The notes: generated by a model from the letters alone, not told the origin. A stretch of 64,000 nucleotides of DNA from Epiperipatus broadwayi (GCA_028023455.1 JAQFVV010000258.1:984501-1048500), one strand, 5' to 3'; positions 46,052 to 60,267 are shown, counted from the stretch's first letter. Numbers and translations are program-made.

Positions 46052-47900
46052 CAGTGATGGGCAGACTTTTTTATGAATGAGCCAAAAAAAAAAGAAGAAA
46101 AAATTTTGGCAGGCTAATATAATGTATTATAAAATGCAAAAAAGACTAAAATAAAGTATATTTTGGAAAATTCTTTAATATTAATGTGATAAATGAAGCT
46201 GTGAATACATTTCTAAAAGTTTATCATAATCTGGTTCGAATGATTCTGAGAAGTTAAATGCTTATATGACAGTCTGTTTCTAATACAACTCTTTCAAAGT
46301 TTCATTGTAGAAAACACCTGTTCATATAGGATGAAGCAAATATAGTGCTAACTTTCTGGGCTTGAGACATCAGGTTTGGGAAACTTAATTTTGACAAAGT
46401 TTTGTAGAACTCTAATTTGGGGACATTGACAAATAACTGTTTGAGGTAATTGTTAGAATGCAATTCAATTAATTCAAGCTATAAGTCTGGTCTTACTACT
46501 TCACGGTCCACATTAAAAGGCATGCTGAAAATATTCAAGGGCACTGAAGTCTTAAAATCTTCATTCGAATTCAAGATGAAGTTTTTGCAGGCCATCTTCA
46601 TAGCTCTTAAGCTTGCCTTTATTTATTGGGGGCTATTGAATTTAATCTCAGGAAGTGAGACAAATTGTTTTTAGCTAAGTGATTAGCAAGCCGAATAAGT
46701 TGCAGTTTAAAACCTCTGAGATGGCCCCAGATATCATTAATAAATTGACTTTTTCCTTGCATTTTCACATTTAACTTGAATCCAAATGCCATCTGTATTT
46801 CCCAACATTTCACACTTCACAGACTACTGTTTTTCATGGAAGAATGGCACTATCTTGTTTTTCAGCTGCCAAACTCGCTCAAAGATGCATCCTGCACTAA
46901 GCCACCTTACTTAATTTCATATAATATAGCACATTAGAGTATTCAGACTGCATGGACTCAAGAAAATCTTGACACTCTATCTGAGCAAGCCCATAAGATC
47001 AAATAATATTTACAAGCTTCACAATTACATCTAGTACAGATTTTACATCCAAGGCAGATTTACACAGGGTGTCTTGATGTATAACCAATGTAGAAAGCCA
47101 ACATCATTCTTGGGACAATTTTATATAAAGATCCCACAAATCCAGATTTTTTCCCTGTCATACTTTGTATTCTATTGGTCATAATATTACATATATTTGT
47201 CATGGGTATTTTCAAAATTGACAGCCCTTCCAGAAATTCATGAAAAATATCAGACGCTGTTGTTGTTCCCTTTAATAACAGCATGCATGCCAATTCCTCA
47301 GAAATAGAAAAGTTTTCATCAACACCTCTTATATATAATACTGGATGAACAGTATCATTTATATCAGTGCTTTCATCCATAGTAATGGAGCAGAATTTAA
47401 ATTGACCAATCTTTGACTCTAACTGTGGGATCACATTTTTATTTATGGCTTTGACTCTAGAAATCACCCTTTTTCGAGGTAAGCTTACAGTTTCAAAATC
47501 TTTTTCTGGTCAGGACATAAAACATCACAAACTTAGAGCATGTGTTTAACAAACTCCCCATCAGAGAGAACTTTATTACTTTTGGCAATATTGTATACTA
47601 CAATATAATTTGCATGTGGAACTGGTTTCTGAAAACTATTTATTTTCTTAAAAAATCAACAAAAAAACAAATTGGTGACCTGATAATGTTTTGCAAAGAT
47701 CTTTTGATTTCGTTTCCTTTCATATTCTGACATTGCTTTGTAATTGGAATTTTTATACTTAGCAGTGAAGTGACAAGAAATGTATTCCTTGGAGATTGCT
47801 ATAGTTTCACTGCAGATGAGACAGTGGTTTAGTCTTAACAACCGTGAAAAAGTATTCCAGGTACATTCATCTTTGAAAACATGCTGTTTGTAAAACATTC
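46052..47900 (-). mobile_element. hAT element, GTF2IRD2/ZBED-like, one end preserved
   Basis: The left end CAGTGATGGGCAGACTT (46052-46068) resembles the ends of the small hAT at 18427 and marks the 3' end of the element. The transposase pseudogene lies inward on the minus strand. The preceding GTCTATAG (46044-46051) is PLE sequence and would be the 8-bp target. The right end could not be fixed: a weak candidate CAGGGGCAAGTT (complement, about 48050-48061) lacks a matching duplication. Confidence 0.75.
46130..47898 (-). pseudogene. hAT transposase pseudogene (GTF2IRD2/ZBED5-like)
   Basis: Minus-strand pieces in order. An N-terminal BED-like region (47898-47656) holds LNHCLICSETIAISKEY. The catalytic region (47467-47060) has FCSITMDESTDINDTVHPVL, then LYIRGVDENFSISEELACML and LLKGTTTASDIFHEFLEG. 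A central RWLSAGCIFERVWQL follows near 46920-46860, then GFKLNVKMQGKSQFINDIWG (46790-46720), and a decayed hAT C-terminal dimerisation region (QVFSTMKL, then RNRLSYKHL near 46320-46240). Stops and shifts separate the pieces, so no functional transposase is made. This family has been domesticated in vertebrates as GTF2IRD2; here it is a transposon copy. Confidence 0.87.
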
Positions 47901-48089
47901 CTACTATTTAAGATTGCCTATATTAGACTAATAAATCCAAGATTGATAGAATAAAAAAAAATTCAACATTAGGCAAAATTGCAAGCTTCTTTTTCACAAT
48001 GTGCATTAAATATTAATCTAATACAACCAGTATATATTGGTGAATATGAACTTGCCCCTGATTGTCAACCATGAAAGGCCACAAAAACA

Positions 48090-48690
48090 GACTGCATATT
48101 CTAAGAATTTATTTTGAAGATGTAAAACCTAAAGTCTAAGGGTGGTTGACAACTTATCCAATATTATTCATAAAAAATTAATTACACAATAAAAGCAAAA
48201 CTATATCAGTCTTAAAGCTAAATATGCCCAACAATAGTCAAAAAAGAAATTATTTAATATCATTGTTATGTATTCTCTCTAAGCTATTTGAAATTAATCA
48301 CATTAACTAGAATTTTAGCAATAATTGAGAGGCATCTACCTATAGAGCAGGCTGGGCTCAGGCCACTAAAACCTATTAGAAACACCTTTTACTTTTAACA
48401 ACTCACAGTATAAAAAGCTTTGAAAATAAATCAAAAATTGTTGCTGCCTTTATTGATCTAATCTTAGCTTAAGATTCTCTTTTGAAAAAACAGTCTTCTA
48501 AATATAGATAAATTCTTAAATGCAGAAACACCATTAATTTATTTGACAAAATGTCAGTAAAAAAATCCAATAACAGAAAATGATAGTCATAACAGATACA
48601 AAATTTTATATAATGGTTTGGTAAACAAGTTCAGTTTTCTCACCTATTTTATTTAATATATTCATCAGTAACTTCTATATTGTGCCCTTT
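48090..48690 (+). mobile_element. Non-LTR reverse transcriptase fragment (Jockey/CR1-like)
   Basis: The plus strand, across stops, gives the fingers and palm of a LINE reverse transcriptase: KLFEINHI, then RAGWAQATKTY near 48350 where EQAGFR is usual, then KIVAAFIDLILA (catalytic FIDL block, about 48440-48475). After it come RNTINLFDKM and a degenerate NGLVNKFSFLTYFI at the usual PQGSVLSPILFN position (48610-48660). It is a different family from the RTE-like copies. Both ends are truncated and no tail was seen. Confidence 0.7.
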
Positions 48691-51600
48691 TGTATGGGTC
48701 ATCATTTAAGTTTTGTGCGAATCTAGTAGAAAATTTTAAATTTAAGAAGTATTTTAAAAGTGTGATGTTGACTTTGCTTGTGGTAATGTTACCATAAGTT
48801 TAATTAAAGCAATCTATGAATATTTGATATGTGAATTGTGTTGATATGGAGAAGATATTTAAATGATGATGATTATGATGTAATACTGCATTAATATGTT
48901 TAATAACAAATGTTTGAAGCTAAAGTATTTAAAAGATCAAGTTAAAATTAGACAAGATATTTATTAAATTCAAAATATATGTTAAAAGTGAATAGAAATA
49001 TTTTAAATTATAAGTACTTAAATGGAGATTAATATTTGATTTTAATCATATCAAATAATTATTTAAAAATCTGATATAATATCTTATTTATTTTTAAAAA
49101 ATAAATATTTGTTTTTAAAAAAGCAATTGTTAAGTTTATTTTTAGACAAGCGTTCTTGTGTTATAGAGAACAGATGTTATACACACGCGTGGAAGTTGTC
49201 TAATAAAGTTGCATAATTATTTAGAAAATCATGTTGTAAAATTTATAAATAATACGTGAGTTATCACGAGATAAAAATAAAGATATTAATGTAAAATATT
49301 AAATTTGATTTTATAAAATATTGTCTTAAAAATGTAATGTATTTAAAAAGATTTAATTTATTTTAAATGATCTTATAAAAGTTAAGATTTAAATCAAGTG
49401 AGAAATAATATTTCAAAAGAATGTTTAATAGATTTGAATAAATGATAAATATTGTTTTAAAAGAATTTGATAAAATATTAAATATTAAATAAGTCATTAT
49501 TTATTTTTAATATTGTGTTGGTAAATATGTAAATAAGAAATTTTGATTGTTTAAACCTACCAATCAGATAAAGAGTTTTTGGCAGTATATAAGCTGGATT
49601 CAATTGTTGAGGGGGGCTCTCTACAATAAAACTTCTAAGTCGTTTGTGCTATTAAAAAAATAGCTGAGTAAATTTAGAAACGCTCTTAAGAATCAGTTTT
49701 AAAATTATAAGAGTGTTATTGTATATAATTTTATAAAAGTTTAAATAATGAATATGCAGTAGATATCTTAATAATTCCCTATCGTCTTCTCAATATCGAA
49801 ACTCAATTTACGTACAAATGATCATGGAAACATCGCGTATCGGAAAAATATGTCAGAAACTTTATGCTATAGAAGTAACAGACGCTGGATTAGTACATAA
49901 AACTACAAGATGGAGAAAAGTAGTATTTTGGACTAAAAATAGTTTTCAAAAGTTAAATTACTATTGTCTATTACTAATAGATATTTTAAAAAAATATAAA
50001 TATTTCTGTAAAAGAAAGTATTTTGACAAATTATAGAAGTAAAATATGTATCTTAAGGAAAGATATAAGATGCAGTAGTAATTTTAAATAAATACTTGCC
50101 TTGTTAAGTCTTTATGCTTAAAAGAATAGAGATTGATAATTTGAAAGGCAAATATATTATAAGTATAAGTATTTTAAAAATCGTAATATAATAAAATTAT
50201 TTATTAAAGTTATCTAAACGCTGGACGTTATAGATGGAAAAATTAATTCTTACCGGAATATGGTATTTACAAATGCGCAAGTAATACATGGATATCCAAG
50301 TCAAGTTAAACTAAGCCAAGCCAAACTAAGTTAATTTAAGATAATTGAAGGATAATTTTATAAATTATAACTTAGTTTTGAAATAATAACTTTTTGAATA
50401 ATATTCTATGAAGAACTGGATCCAGACAAAACTTATAACTATTGTTTTAATTTTGTTTTGTTTTCTTGGGAACTTATTTTTATTTTATTGAAAAAAAAGA
50501 ACGTTATCATTTTATTATAAACTTTCAAGAAACACGTGATACAACGGAACAGGAAATAGTGTTTTAATGACTTTATACGGAGGATATTTGTTAGAACTTT
50601 TATGGTAGAACAAAAATCAACGCTGGACTATGTAATATGATTTTATTTTATTTATTTAACATAAAATTTAAATATTATTAAACTCTTAAAAAGTAGGTTA
50701 GGTACATTTATTAAATAGTAACTTAAAAATAATATAATAATTAATTACATAAACTTATTTTTATAATTAATATAACACGGAATATTCTAATGAATGTTTA
50801 TGAGTGAAAATGTGAATGATTTTTATTTTATGAAGCTGCAAATTCCGAAGAATACTGGATAGCAGAATGGACATTATTATTGTTATGGTAAAAAAATATT
50901 GTATAATGATTTTTAATGAATTTAATATGTTTTTCTTTAGATCAACTGAATATTATGTTGTTGTAGAATGAATGGATAAATATTTTATGAAAACACATAC
51001 ATTATATTGGCAACGAACTTTATTAAAATATGCATAATATTTTAATTTATAATATAAACATAATACAACATTACGTAAAAGCTTAGAAATGATTATATGA
51101 TTCTTTCGTGAATAATTTTGATATTTTATTTATGCTTAGTATTAAAATGATGTTTATTATTTATCTAAGTAATTATTTTATTTTTGCAATTTAGAAAAGG
51201 ATTTTAAAAGTCTATATTTTTGTGTATTTTGTTTATTGAATAAGTTAAGTTACGTTATGAGTAGAAGCCTATATTTAGATTGAAAAGTTTACTAAGTATA
51301 GACAATATAGTATGAGTAATTTGGATAATGAATATTTTATTTGAAGTTGATATTTGTTTCCGGAAAATGTTTTAAATGAGTTTAGAATATGTTTTATAGA
51401 TAGAAATTTATTAGAAAGGTTAGTAAAGCACATAGGGTAAAATAATGATTTTACACAGAAAGGAATCATAAAATTTATCTAATGTAATGTTTTATGAATT
51501 TAAAATTGATAAATGATTTAAATATTAATGTTTGAATAATACAGATATAGAATGCATATTTTATAAAACATATAACAGGAATTACATTAGGTGGAATATA

Positions 51601-53100
51601 ATTATAACCAATCATTTGTTTTACATTATAAAGAGATATTGATTTTATATAAAGCTATTAGGCAATGCTAATAACAAAGTGAATACATGATAATACATTA
51701 TAAATGATATTTAATTAATGTAGTTAATTAATAGGTAGAGCTACATTATGTACCCATGCTACATAGATAATCTTGACATGTATTATTATTTGTAATAATT
51801 AAAGATTACTACTATTTATTTTTCAAATCTAAATTTTTAAGAAAAACACACTGTAATAATATTAATATAGCATTTGAAGGAATGTGTAATTCCTTATTAA
51901 GTACATAAATTAATAACAGTGTAAGCCTCTTATATTTGTATTTTCTTATTTTTTATTTATTGATTGTCATAAGTTATAAACTGTAAATAGTGTAAATAAA
52001 TTTTATTTGAAGTTATTGTAAATAAATTTGTTAATTTGTTTAAAAGTGTGTCGAGTTTCATTATTTTTACCTCAGCATTTTGACATCAGATGATTTGAAA
52101 TAAACATAATATTTGCACAAAATGAATTTGTTATTATTATTTAGAATTGAATACCATATTTGCTTAACATTATTTTATAAGAATTGATTGACATGAACAT
52201 AAATATTACAATGGTCATAAGATGATTATAATACACATTATAAGAATACAATATTGTTTATTGCCACAGATTATTAAGTCTAAGATTTTGATCTATTTTA
52301 AAATGAAGATACCATATGAAGTAAAAGATATACATATAATTATTTATTCATTTAATGACTGATTATATAGTAGAAATAGATGAGATTAAATTACACTCTA
52401 AGATTAGTATTATTTATTATTATTATTAAAATAAGTTAGGTGTATTTAAGTTTGATATAAAATCCCACATCATACTTATTTACATGAGTTATTATTATTT
52501 TAAAACAGCTTAGAAGAACCTGAGATTATTTAATTATATTTTAAGTTAAAGTTAGGAATTATTTTAGTATTATTAAAGATAATTTATTTCATTTAAAAGC
52601 CATAAGAATACTATAGATGTAGTGGTAGGATGATAAGGTAGTGGTAGTATTCTTATGCCATTGAGACAGTATCTTGGGAGATATTGACTCAGTGTAAATC
52701 TGCTTATTACTTTGTAACTTTACTTCGCAGTCTCATAATTTTATAAATACTTATTTAATTAATATAATCTAGAACTATATTGATTTTGATGATTGATAAT
52801 AAATTTAATTAATATATGATAATATAAAAGTGTATTAAAGATAGATATGCAAATTTTAATTAAGCATAATAATGTAACTGAGCTAGTTGTATTTTAAACT
52901 ATTTTATATATCAAGAAGTAAGGGTACAATATACAAATGCAGAAATACATCTATGTTGACATTACTTTAACTTCATGAAAGAGACCCTTTCCAGGAATAC
53001 AGAAGTCTCTCAATAAGGATACAAAAGAGTCTGAAAATCTTTTTCTAAGATTATAATCTTATTCATAATCCAACAAAGATAATATGCTTAATTTCTTTTA
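48691..53100. other. AT-rich tract, possible LTR-like promoter at 49580-49635
   Basis: Nearly featureless, but its texture differs: fewer long homopolymers and many TTTTAAAT/ATAAAT words. GGCAGTATATAAGCTGG (49577-49593) followed about 40 bp later by CTACAATAAAAC (49621-49632) has the spacing of an LTR TATA box and poly(A) signal. TGGCAACGAAC (51008-51018) could be a primer-binding-site relic. No second LTR copy and no gag-pol remnant was found. The ORF at 49818-50036 is unrecognised. Confidence 0.25.
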
Positions 53101-53109
53101 CAACAATAA

Positions 53110-53560
53110 ACTGAAAAACAATCCTACTCCATGCTGTTTAGAAATAAACCTGGAACTTATTTTCCTCATTTATCTTAAGATCTAAAATAATTTCTAGGAA
53201 TACCCTCTTTAGAAAGTTGGCTGATAGTGAAACAAGCACTTTATAGATACCTCCTTTACCATTAGCATATTTTCTTTCTCTTGAAAACTATGCCCCTACT
53301 TGGAGACAAAGGACTAATACTAAACTTCAAGATACTCAAATATTATCGTGAGAAATATTATAGGTACACTTAAATTTAGTCTTATGCTGTAGCTTCATAT
53401 TTTCCAAATATTCCTCCACTAGATACTAAAAGAGAAATTATAACCCAAAAAAATTTTAGAAGGTTCTTGTTAAGTCACCTAAAATTCATCTTAAATTAAG
53501 ATCCCTTTCTGGATGTTCAACCAAGAATCGGTAACCAAAGAATTCTCGCGTAAAAAATGG
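53110..53560 (+). mobile_element. C-terminal fragment of a Jockey-like non-LTR retrotransposon
   Basis: The translation across frames gives SLENYAPTWRQRTNTKLQD, then QILSSEKYY, then PNIPPLDTKREIITQKNF and RRFLLSHLKF. This is the usual end of Jockey-like proteins (LQ...N, then IPPL.EEI). Frameshifts break it and no reverse transcriptase palm precedes it, so it is an isolated remnant. It could belong to the same family as the fragments at 48.1 or 55.2 kb. Confidence 0.65.
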
Positions 53561-55200
53561 ATTTCTTATGAAATTTCAAACAAATTTACTTTTTTTAGAT
53601 TAAGCTGGATTTGATCTTCCTAAATATTTATTGGAGTCTTATCAAATCAGGCTAGTTCATGATGACTGAGCTTCTTTGCTACATAAACAGAATTTAAGTC
53701 ACTGATGGATGTAGATGTGATCAAAGACAAATATAATTAACAACTGTCAAACCTATAACTATAATGGCAGAACTGAAAAAAAATTTAAAAGCCATTAGTG
53801 AATCTATCTTCTAAATGAAATCTCTACATATTTCTTTGTGACATTTTGTTAAAGTTAAAAAAAAAAAATCAATATGCTAAACAAATAAAACTGACAGAGA
53901 TTTTATCATAAAACAAATTTTAAATACTGATTAAGAGTTTTCTTAGTTGTGAATGCACTTATAAAAAAAAAATTGTAACAACTTTTAATTTTTAAAATTC
54001 TGAAAACAAGGCCAAAATTATTACCAGTTACTTAAACATATAATAAAAAAGACATCGTTAATTCTGCTAAAGAAAATAATTCACTTTCTAAATGTAGTTT
54101 TAAATTTGATATAAAATAACTAATGGTAAAATTATGAGGGGGGAAAAAAGGACTTTTAATTATTTTTAAACTGAATAGTAAAGTAAAAAAAATAAATGTT
54201 AACTTCATATATTTTTAATTCATAACTGTTTTTACATTTTTTTTTCTTCTTCCACATAAAGTATTAAACTTTTGTGTTACTTTAATCCATATATTGTTTT
54301 TAAATAAATATATGAACAGTATGATAAAATATTAATATTCATAAATTATGTATGCATTAATATATAAAAATAAATACCAAATTTATTATGATATAATACT
54401 AATTAAACAGTATTAACCATATTTCTATGAGAATTAGACTCATGTTGATGAATAATTTAATCTATGAACTATTTTTCTGGGAAAAAAAAATCTCTCTCCT
54501 GGAATTCTATTTTCATAAAAAGTACATTTCCCCACACTCCCATAAATTTTTCTGATAATGCTTTTCTGTGTATAATATAATTCTAAATATTATATGAATT
54601 GTTTGTATTGGAATTACTTATTTTAAAAAATTGAATTTTGATAATTATTTGAATTTTTATTTCATATATATATATATCTTTAATAAATCAATAAATCACT
54701 AGCCTAAATCAAATTTTTAAAAAAGAAGTTTCTCTCCCAATAGATTCCCTACCAGTATATTAATTGTGAATTGGTGTACTTACTTTATTGTATTAACTAG
54801 TTTAGCTTTTGGCATTTGATATCTATCTTTAACAATATATAAATATAAACTTGAATATAAATAACTACATGCAAATATTCGGACCCCTGAATTTCTTTTT
54901 TCTAAAGTCTATGTTAAGTTGTTTAAAATAAAAAACATGTAGTTAGACTCTATACAGTAATGGATAATTTTTGTAAAAACATTATTACATAATCCCATCC
55001 AACCCCCCTCCATCTAGTTTATTAGCACTTGCAGATAAGATACATAAAAAAATTACTGAGAATAACTACATGAAATCTATATACATATCTTAAGAAATTA
55101 ACTAAGGCTTACAATTTGGTGAGCATTGGAATATCTATCCACAATAGTGAGGGTATAATCAAAATAGGGAAGAATATAAAAAAAATATCTATGCTTCAAA
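53561..55200. other. AT-rich sequence, nothing recognised
   Basis: Simple AT-rich DNA with a short TATATA run near 54665 and several A runs. No open frame or repeat of note. Confidence 0.45.
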
Positions 55201-56130
55201 CAGAAAAATGCAAACTACACCAGCCTTTCAATCTAACTCAGGTTATCTAGGTGATCTGGAAGATAACATAGTTTTCTATCCAAGTAATTTTGCATTAAAA
55301 TTGGCAACTGTGCCAGATTTCTGTCACCTAGGAAAACACAGTATACCTAGATTCAATGGGGTCTTTTATTTTTAAAAAAATCTATAGTACAATCCCCTTT
55401 AAATAATGTATGGTCTTTCTCTATGGGTTCTCTAGAGATCAAACTATTGGAATAGTACTGAAAGACAAAATTGAATCCTACCTACTACCACTCATTCCAT
55501 ATAGGCAATTTACCAAAAAAAGCTCAACTACTGCACAGGCAACCTTTCTATACATGTTAATTTTAGATATCATTCAGATGGTAAAAAAATATAGTCCAAT
55601 TGCAGTTCAATTAAATATAGAGGCAGCCATGGATTCCGTTCAAACTCTTGCAGAAATGGCAATACCTTTGATATATGCTAAATTTACTAATTAATCATCT
55701 TTTAAGCTTAGAAATATGTTATACTAAATGGAAAAACATCCCCATCATTTATTCCTCTTCAATCAGTACCTCAAAGCCCATCTTTCAGGGCATTAATTTT
55801 TACTATATATATTAAATGTCTCATTAAAACAGCAGAATAAAAAATATCTGGTATATTCATACCAGGCACAAATGCAAGTATCTCGTGCATAGAATATGTG
55901 GATGATATTATCAAAAAAAAACAAATTCCTATACGATTTAAATTTTACAGGATCCTACAAATAAATATAAACTTAAACTTAACATGGATAAACAATCTTA
56001 GGTCAGTTTCTTACTCAGTTTTATCATGGCACACCTTCCACTTTCTTACTTTTCATTTTTATCTAAGCTTTACTGATATGAGATTAAAGACACAAGAAAA
56101 GCTTAAAAAAAGAAATAGGAAAAACTAGTG
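55201..56130 (+). mobile_element. Decayed Jockey-like reverse transcriptase region
   Basis: The frame 55410-55694 ends with IAVQLNIEAAMDSVQTLAEM, corresponding to the EAAFDSV catalytic block of Jockey-like RTs with F changed to M. About 55760-55840 gives VPQSPSFRALIFTIYIK, the decayed PQGSxLSPLLFxIYI motif. The third block IEYVDDIIK lies at 55888-55914 (the YVDD box), followed by INLNLTWINNL, the usual LGxxxDxxLTW-type motif. Several stops and frameshifts interrupt it. The motif order and spacing support a real RT remnant despite decay. Confidence 0.7.
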
Positions 56131-56621
56131 ACTTCTCTCTCAAAGTCATATCTATCACTTTATTCGAAAAAAGTGTTTTTTAATCAATTAATAATAACAA
56201 AAATTTCATACTACATACATACATATCATACAATTCACAAAATTATAAATATTTTTGAAATACAAGCATAATTCAGATATGTGGAGTTTAAATGTAATAT
56301 AGGGGATTTGAACCCATGCTTTCAGGCACTCTTCAGCTACCCACTCTATCTCAAATTCACTCTGCATAAAGTTACTTGGGGGAGGGGCAATCTCCATGAA
56401 ATATCTAAATTTACTTCCAGCTCTAAATGATCTAGATTTTCATTCTATCAAAAAAAATCTAATATTCATGATAAAACAAATTCCCTTTACTAGAACATAA
56501 ATCGATGAACGAATGAGTACACCAGTTAAAAGAAATAAAATTTAAATAAAAACTACTTGATTTTTAATGGTAATACAAATTTAAAAAATGTCATCTTCCA
56601 AACTTATGATATTCCTTTACA
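56131..56621. other. AT-rich sequence with one tRNA-like B box
   Basis: The complement near 56305-56320 has ATGGGTTCAAATCCCC, a perfect pol III B box, preceded by GTGGGTAGCTGAAGAG. The gap to this A-box-like word is too short for a tRNA, so this could be a truncated SINE. Otherwise unremarkable. Confidence 0.35.
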
Positions 56622-56634
56622 AATAATAATTCTA

Positions 56635-56714
56635 GTCAAGCATTACAAGTAGTTGTCCCGGGTTAGCGGGTTCGCTTCCCGGCTGATGCTACGGCACATG
56701 AGAAAAATAATAAT
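56635..56714 (+). mobile_element. tRNA-Gly-derived SINE, internally deleted copy
   Basis: Starts GTCAAGCATTAC like the SINE at 2521 (GTCAAGCGTTGG), then jumps to GTAGTTGTCCCGGG, with the D and anticodon arms missing. It then has the same odd T-arm GGGTTCGCTTCCCGG, then CTGATGCTACGGCACATGAG and an AAT-repeat tail. AATAATAATTCTA at 56622-56634 and 56715-56727 is a candidate 13-bp target duplication; the right one merges with the tail. Sharing the leader, the variant T-loop and the CAYATGAG trailer with the 2.4-kb copy defines the family. Confidence 0.75.
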
Positions 56715-56727
56715 AATAATAATTCTA

Positions 56728-59700
56728 AAATACGCTAATAATTAAGAGCACATTTAATTTATAAACACTTCACAAATCTTTCGAAACATAAATTTAGTTA
56801 ACTTATATGATCATTTTTATATAAACAAACGTATAATTATCCATTATTTATATATTTTTTCCCCCAGTGTTTTTCCTTTATTGATATTATAAGTGAACTA
56901 AAAAATATGATTTGAAAAAAAATTGCTAAGATTACCAGACCCTTAGAGATGCTCCTGAGAAAGACCATCTCCAAATCATTCCAGTAAACTTTTTCAATTG
57001 TATTTCAGAAGTTACTATTTAAGATTGAAAAAGATAAGTTGACTGCCAAACATATTCCTATATTTATCTTAACATATATAAATGCGCATATTAAATGGCA
57101 AATTCGCTAGTTAATTTTAACAACACAGTAGACAAATAATTGTAATTATTAATTTCTTTTTAAGTCTATATACATTTATTGTATCTGGCACAATAAGAAC
57201 ATGAATCATGGGCAATAAAAAATAAAATTAAAAAAAAACATTGAAAATAACCTGTGTAAATAAGATTAAAAGTATAATAATAGTTGAAAGAGTGACAAAA
57301 AAAAGGTAATGAATAAATTAATTAAATATTTTAAATGTTTATTATATTCTTTTCCAGAAATAAGTCTCTGTAATTAGATAACTGGTTACAATTTATGCTA
57401 ACACCTAAATTGTATTCCTAACATTAATTAAATGAGCTTTTTACATCATTAAGATATATATATGTGTCTGGTAGAAAAAAAACTACAATAGACAAAAAAA
57501 ATAATTTACACAATAATAATTAATTATTCTCACTTAAACCATAGAGCTAGAAAAAAAGAAAAGATGATTTAAAAGAATATACATCTTAATTCAAAATAGA
57601 AAACAGAAAACAGCATTTGAATAGTCCTTAGCATGTAAGACCACGGCATCTTTAACAAGCCACTTGCTAATTGTTCAGTAATGAGAGTTTGAATGGGTTG
57701 ACTATAAGTTATCTTTTTTTTAAAAAAATCCTAAGCCTGGTTAGAACCTTAAAATTTGTTCCAAATTTTATCCAGCCTGAATTGGAATACAGGTTCTAAA
57801 CATAATAGACATTATGATATTTTATTTAAAAACCAAATAAATATATATAATGGATTTAATATTTGTTTTATATTGTTTGCACTAAAAGTTGAAATTTTTT
57901 AAAAAAATAGCTTCAACTTCAAAGTTTTTAATATATATATAATGAACTGAAAAAAATAATTATCAAATAAATGATTAACAATCAAGAATATTCTTAGACC
58001 AAATGTAACATATAAGAAATATAACAATCTAGTTTTTTTTAAAAAAAGTACTTTCAGATAGGACATGATGTTAGTTTATAGATAAAGAAATAAGAATTTG
58101 TTAAGAAAAAAAAATTATTAATGGAAACTGATAATTAATTGCTCTGTGCAGTTTAGTGCCGCTAAAAATTCTAGATTGATTCCCAATTGGGAAAAAAAAA
58201 AATGTTTTCTATCATGCAATTGTTATATTTAACATCACTATACATTTTTATATAATGTATATAAATATAAACTGTGTAAAAGGATTTCACAGTGTAAAGG
58301 AAACACACCTGCTTTCCATTTCAATAACCTGGTGTTTGAATACAGGATAGATCAAATTCTTTCAAGAAATTTAGGATTTTTCTCTCCAATAACTGGCCAA
58401 TAGTCAAATCAGTTAACTATCTAACATAGGTTGGTAAATGGGTCTCTAGATATTCTTCTTAGCTTTGTGATAAAACAAGGAAGAAAAATCATTCAAACCC
58501 TCATCACAGCAAATGGCAAGTCTTATGAGTACTACCTTCTTCTTCACTATTCCTCTATGAGTGACTGTTGATGAGACCTTTCCCCTGCCATGACCTATTT
58601 ATTAAAAATGCTGTTTTATCTTGATATACTACACCCATATATATATATCACAAGCATTTAAGATACTAAATTATTTACATTGTCAAGATCATATATGAAA
58701 AATATCTGAAAACGGAATTATTTATGGAAAAAAAAAAAAAGTCCAAATAACACTGTTTCAATGCAAAGATTTCTAATTGGGTTGCATTAGATTTTGTTTT
58801 TTACAACTTGCAAATGAAAAAGATGGATCATATTTTGTTTGCTTTTCTCTTTCCCCGCTCTCCATCTTCACTCCCTTATTATTATTATTTTTTTACTAAA
58901 ATCACTTTTTATGTTTCATATAATTTATTGGAAAGATTTCAAATGAGAAAGTAAGTGTTCAATTTAAAAATGCATGTGAAAACAATGATTTATGCCAAAA
59001 GAACAAGTGACATTTCCAAAAGGAAATTTTAATACATAATAAAAACTCAGCCAGTATAAATGTAACAAATTTATGAGCTATTAATTTTAACTTATCAGCT
59101 GTTTAAAGTGACAGCATTTTCATTTATAGCAAGATTTTTTTTTTAATGAATTAATCTACTCATTTATCCCAACTCAGGAAATAAATAGTATATTACCAAA
59201 GAGATGGATGACATTATGCAATACAATGGATAAAAATAATTCTATAATTACTAAATATATATTAACAACCCGTCATAACACTTTAACTTTGTTTGATTTG
59301 GCCCCGTAATTTAATTATTTTTCAAATTTATTACTAAACAATGGGAAATATGATCACCTCTTATTTATTGAAAGAACAGTTAACATCAAAATTAAAGTTT
59401 CTGTATAAAAACTGTTAAAAAAAAAATTAAACTTGGATATAATTTAAGATCTCAAAAACTATTTAAGATATACAAATTTCGAGAATCATCTATTCTTATT
59501 TTTCTATCTTAATACAGTAAAATGCTGAGCTAAAACTAATGTTGTTATTTATTCATCCAATGGTCATTTATTTCGGTAACTAAATAAATTTCAAACAGCT
59601 AAATAGCAAAATGATCACACATAACTAGACTATTTTTTCCCACACTTTCCTCAGCACAGGGAAAACCAATGTTATCATGATCCAAGAATATATGTCAAAT

Positions 59701-60267
59701 GGAATTGTATTAGCCCTTTCTTTAATACTATAGTAAACTGAAAGAATCAAGTGGTATCTTATTGGTATAAACTTTACTAGCCAGGGGAAAATAGGTCCTT
59801 AAGAGTTACAGTTTAATTGAAATAATATAATATATAATTAATGACCTGGTATTACATCTATATAGCAAAACAAGCACATTAATCTTAAGATTATTCTTTT
59901 TTAAAAAAATTTCAATCTAGTAATTTGATATTAAGACAAAAGTTCCCAGATACATAGGTTCCAGCTTTAATTTCCAAGTACTCTTGATAAAAATAAAATC
60001 AAGAAAGTGATTAAAGATAAGAAATTTTTTTTTTTTTTACAATCTGGTAATCACTGATTACATAAGTTTACTATAAATGACATTAGAGCAAAGAAGGACA
60101 ACACATCATTATCTACTGTACTGTTAGCAATAAATATTAGTATAATATGTTTGCCAAGTAATATCAAACTTTAACTATTCCCTAAATAAAAAATTTCTCC
60201 AGAATGACATATCAAGTGATCAGTTTTTCAAGAAGGTCAAAGCAGTCATTACTGTAATGATAGAATT
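56728..60267. other. AT-rich sequence, nothing recognised
   Basis: Simple AT-rich DNA. A slightly GC-richer stretch at 58280-58600 includes a tRNA-like phrase (ACACACCTGCTTTCC...CCTGGTGTTTGAATAC) that is too degenerate to call. No open frame of interest. Confidence 0.45.

Noticed and set aside
48050-48061. Right terminal repeat of the hAT element at 46052
   Set aside because: CAGGGGCAAGTT on the complement is only a weak match and has no 8-bp duplication equal to GTCTATAG.
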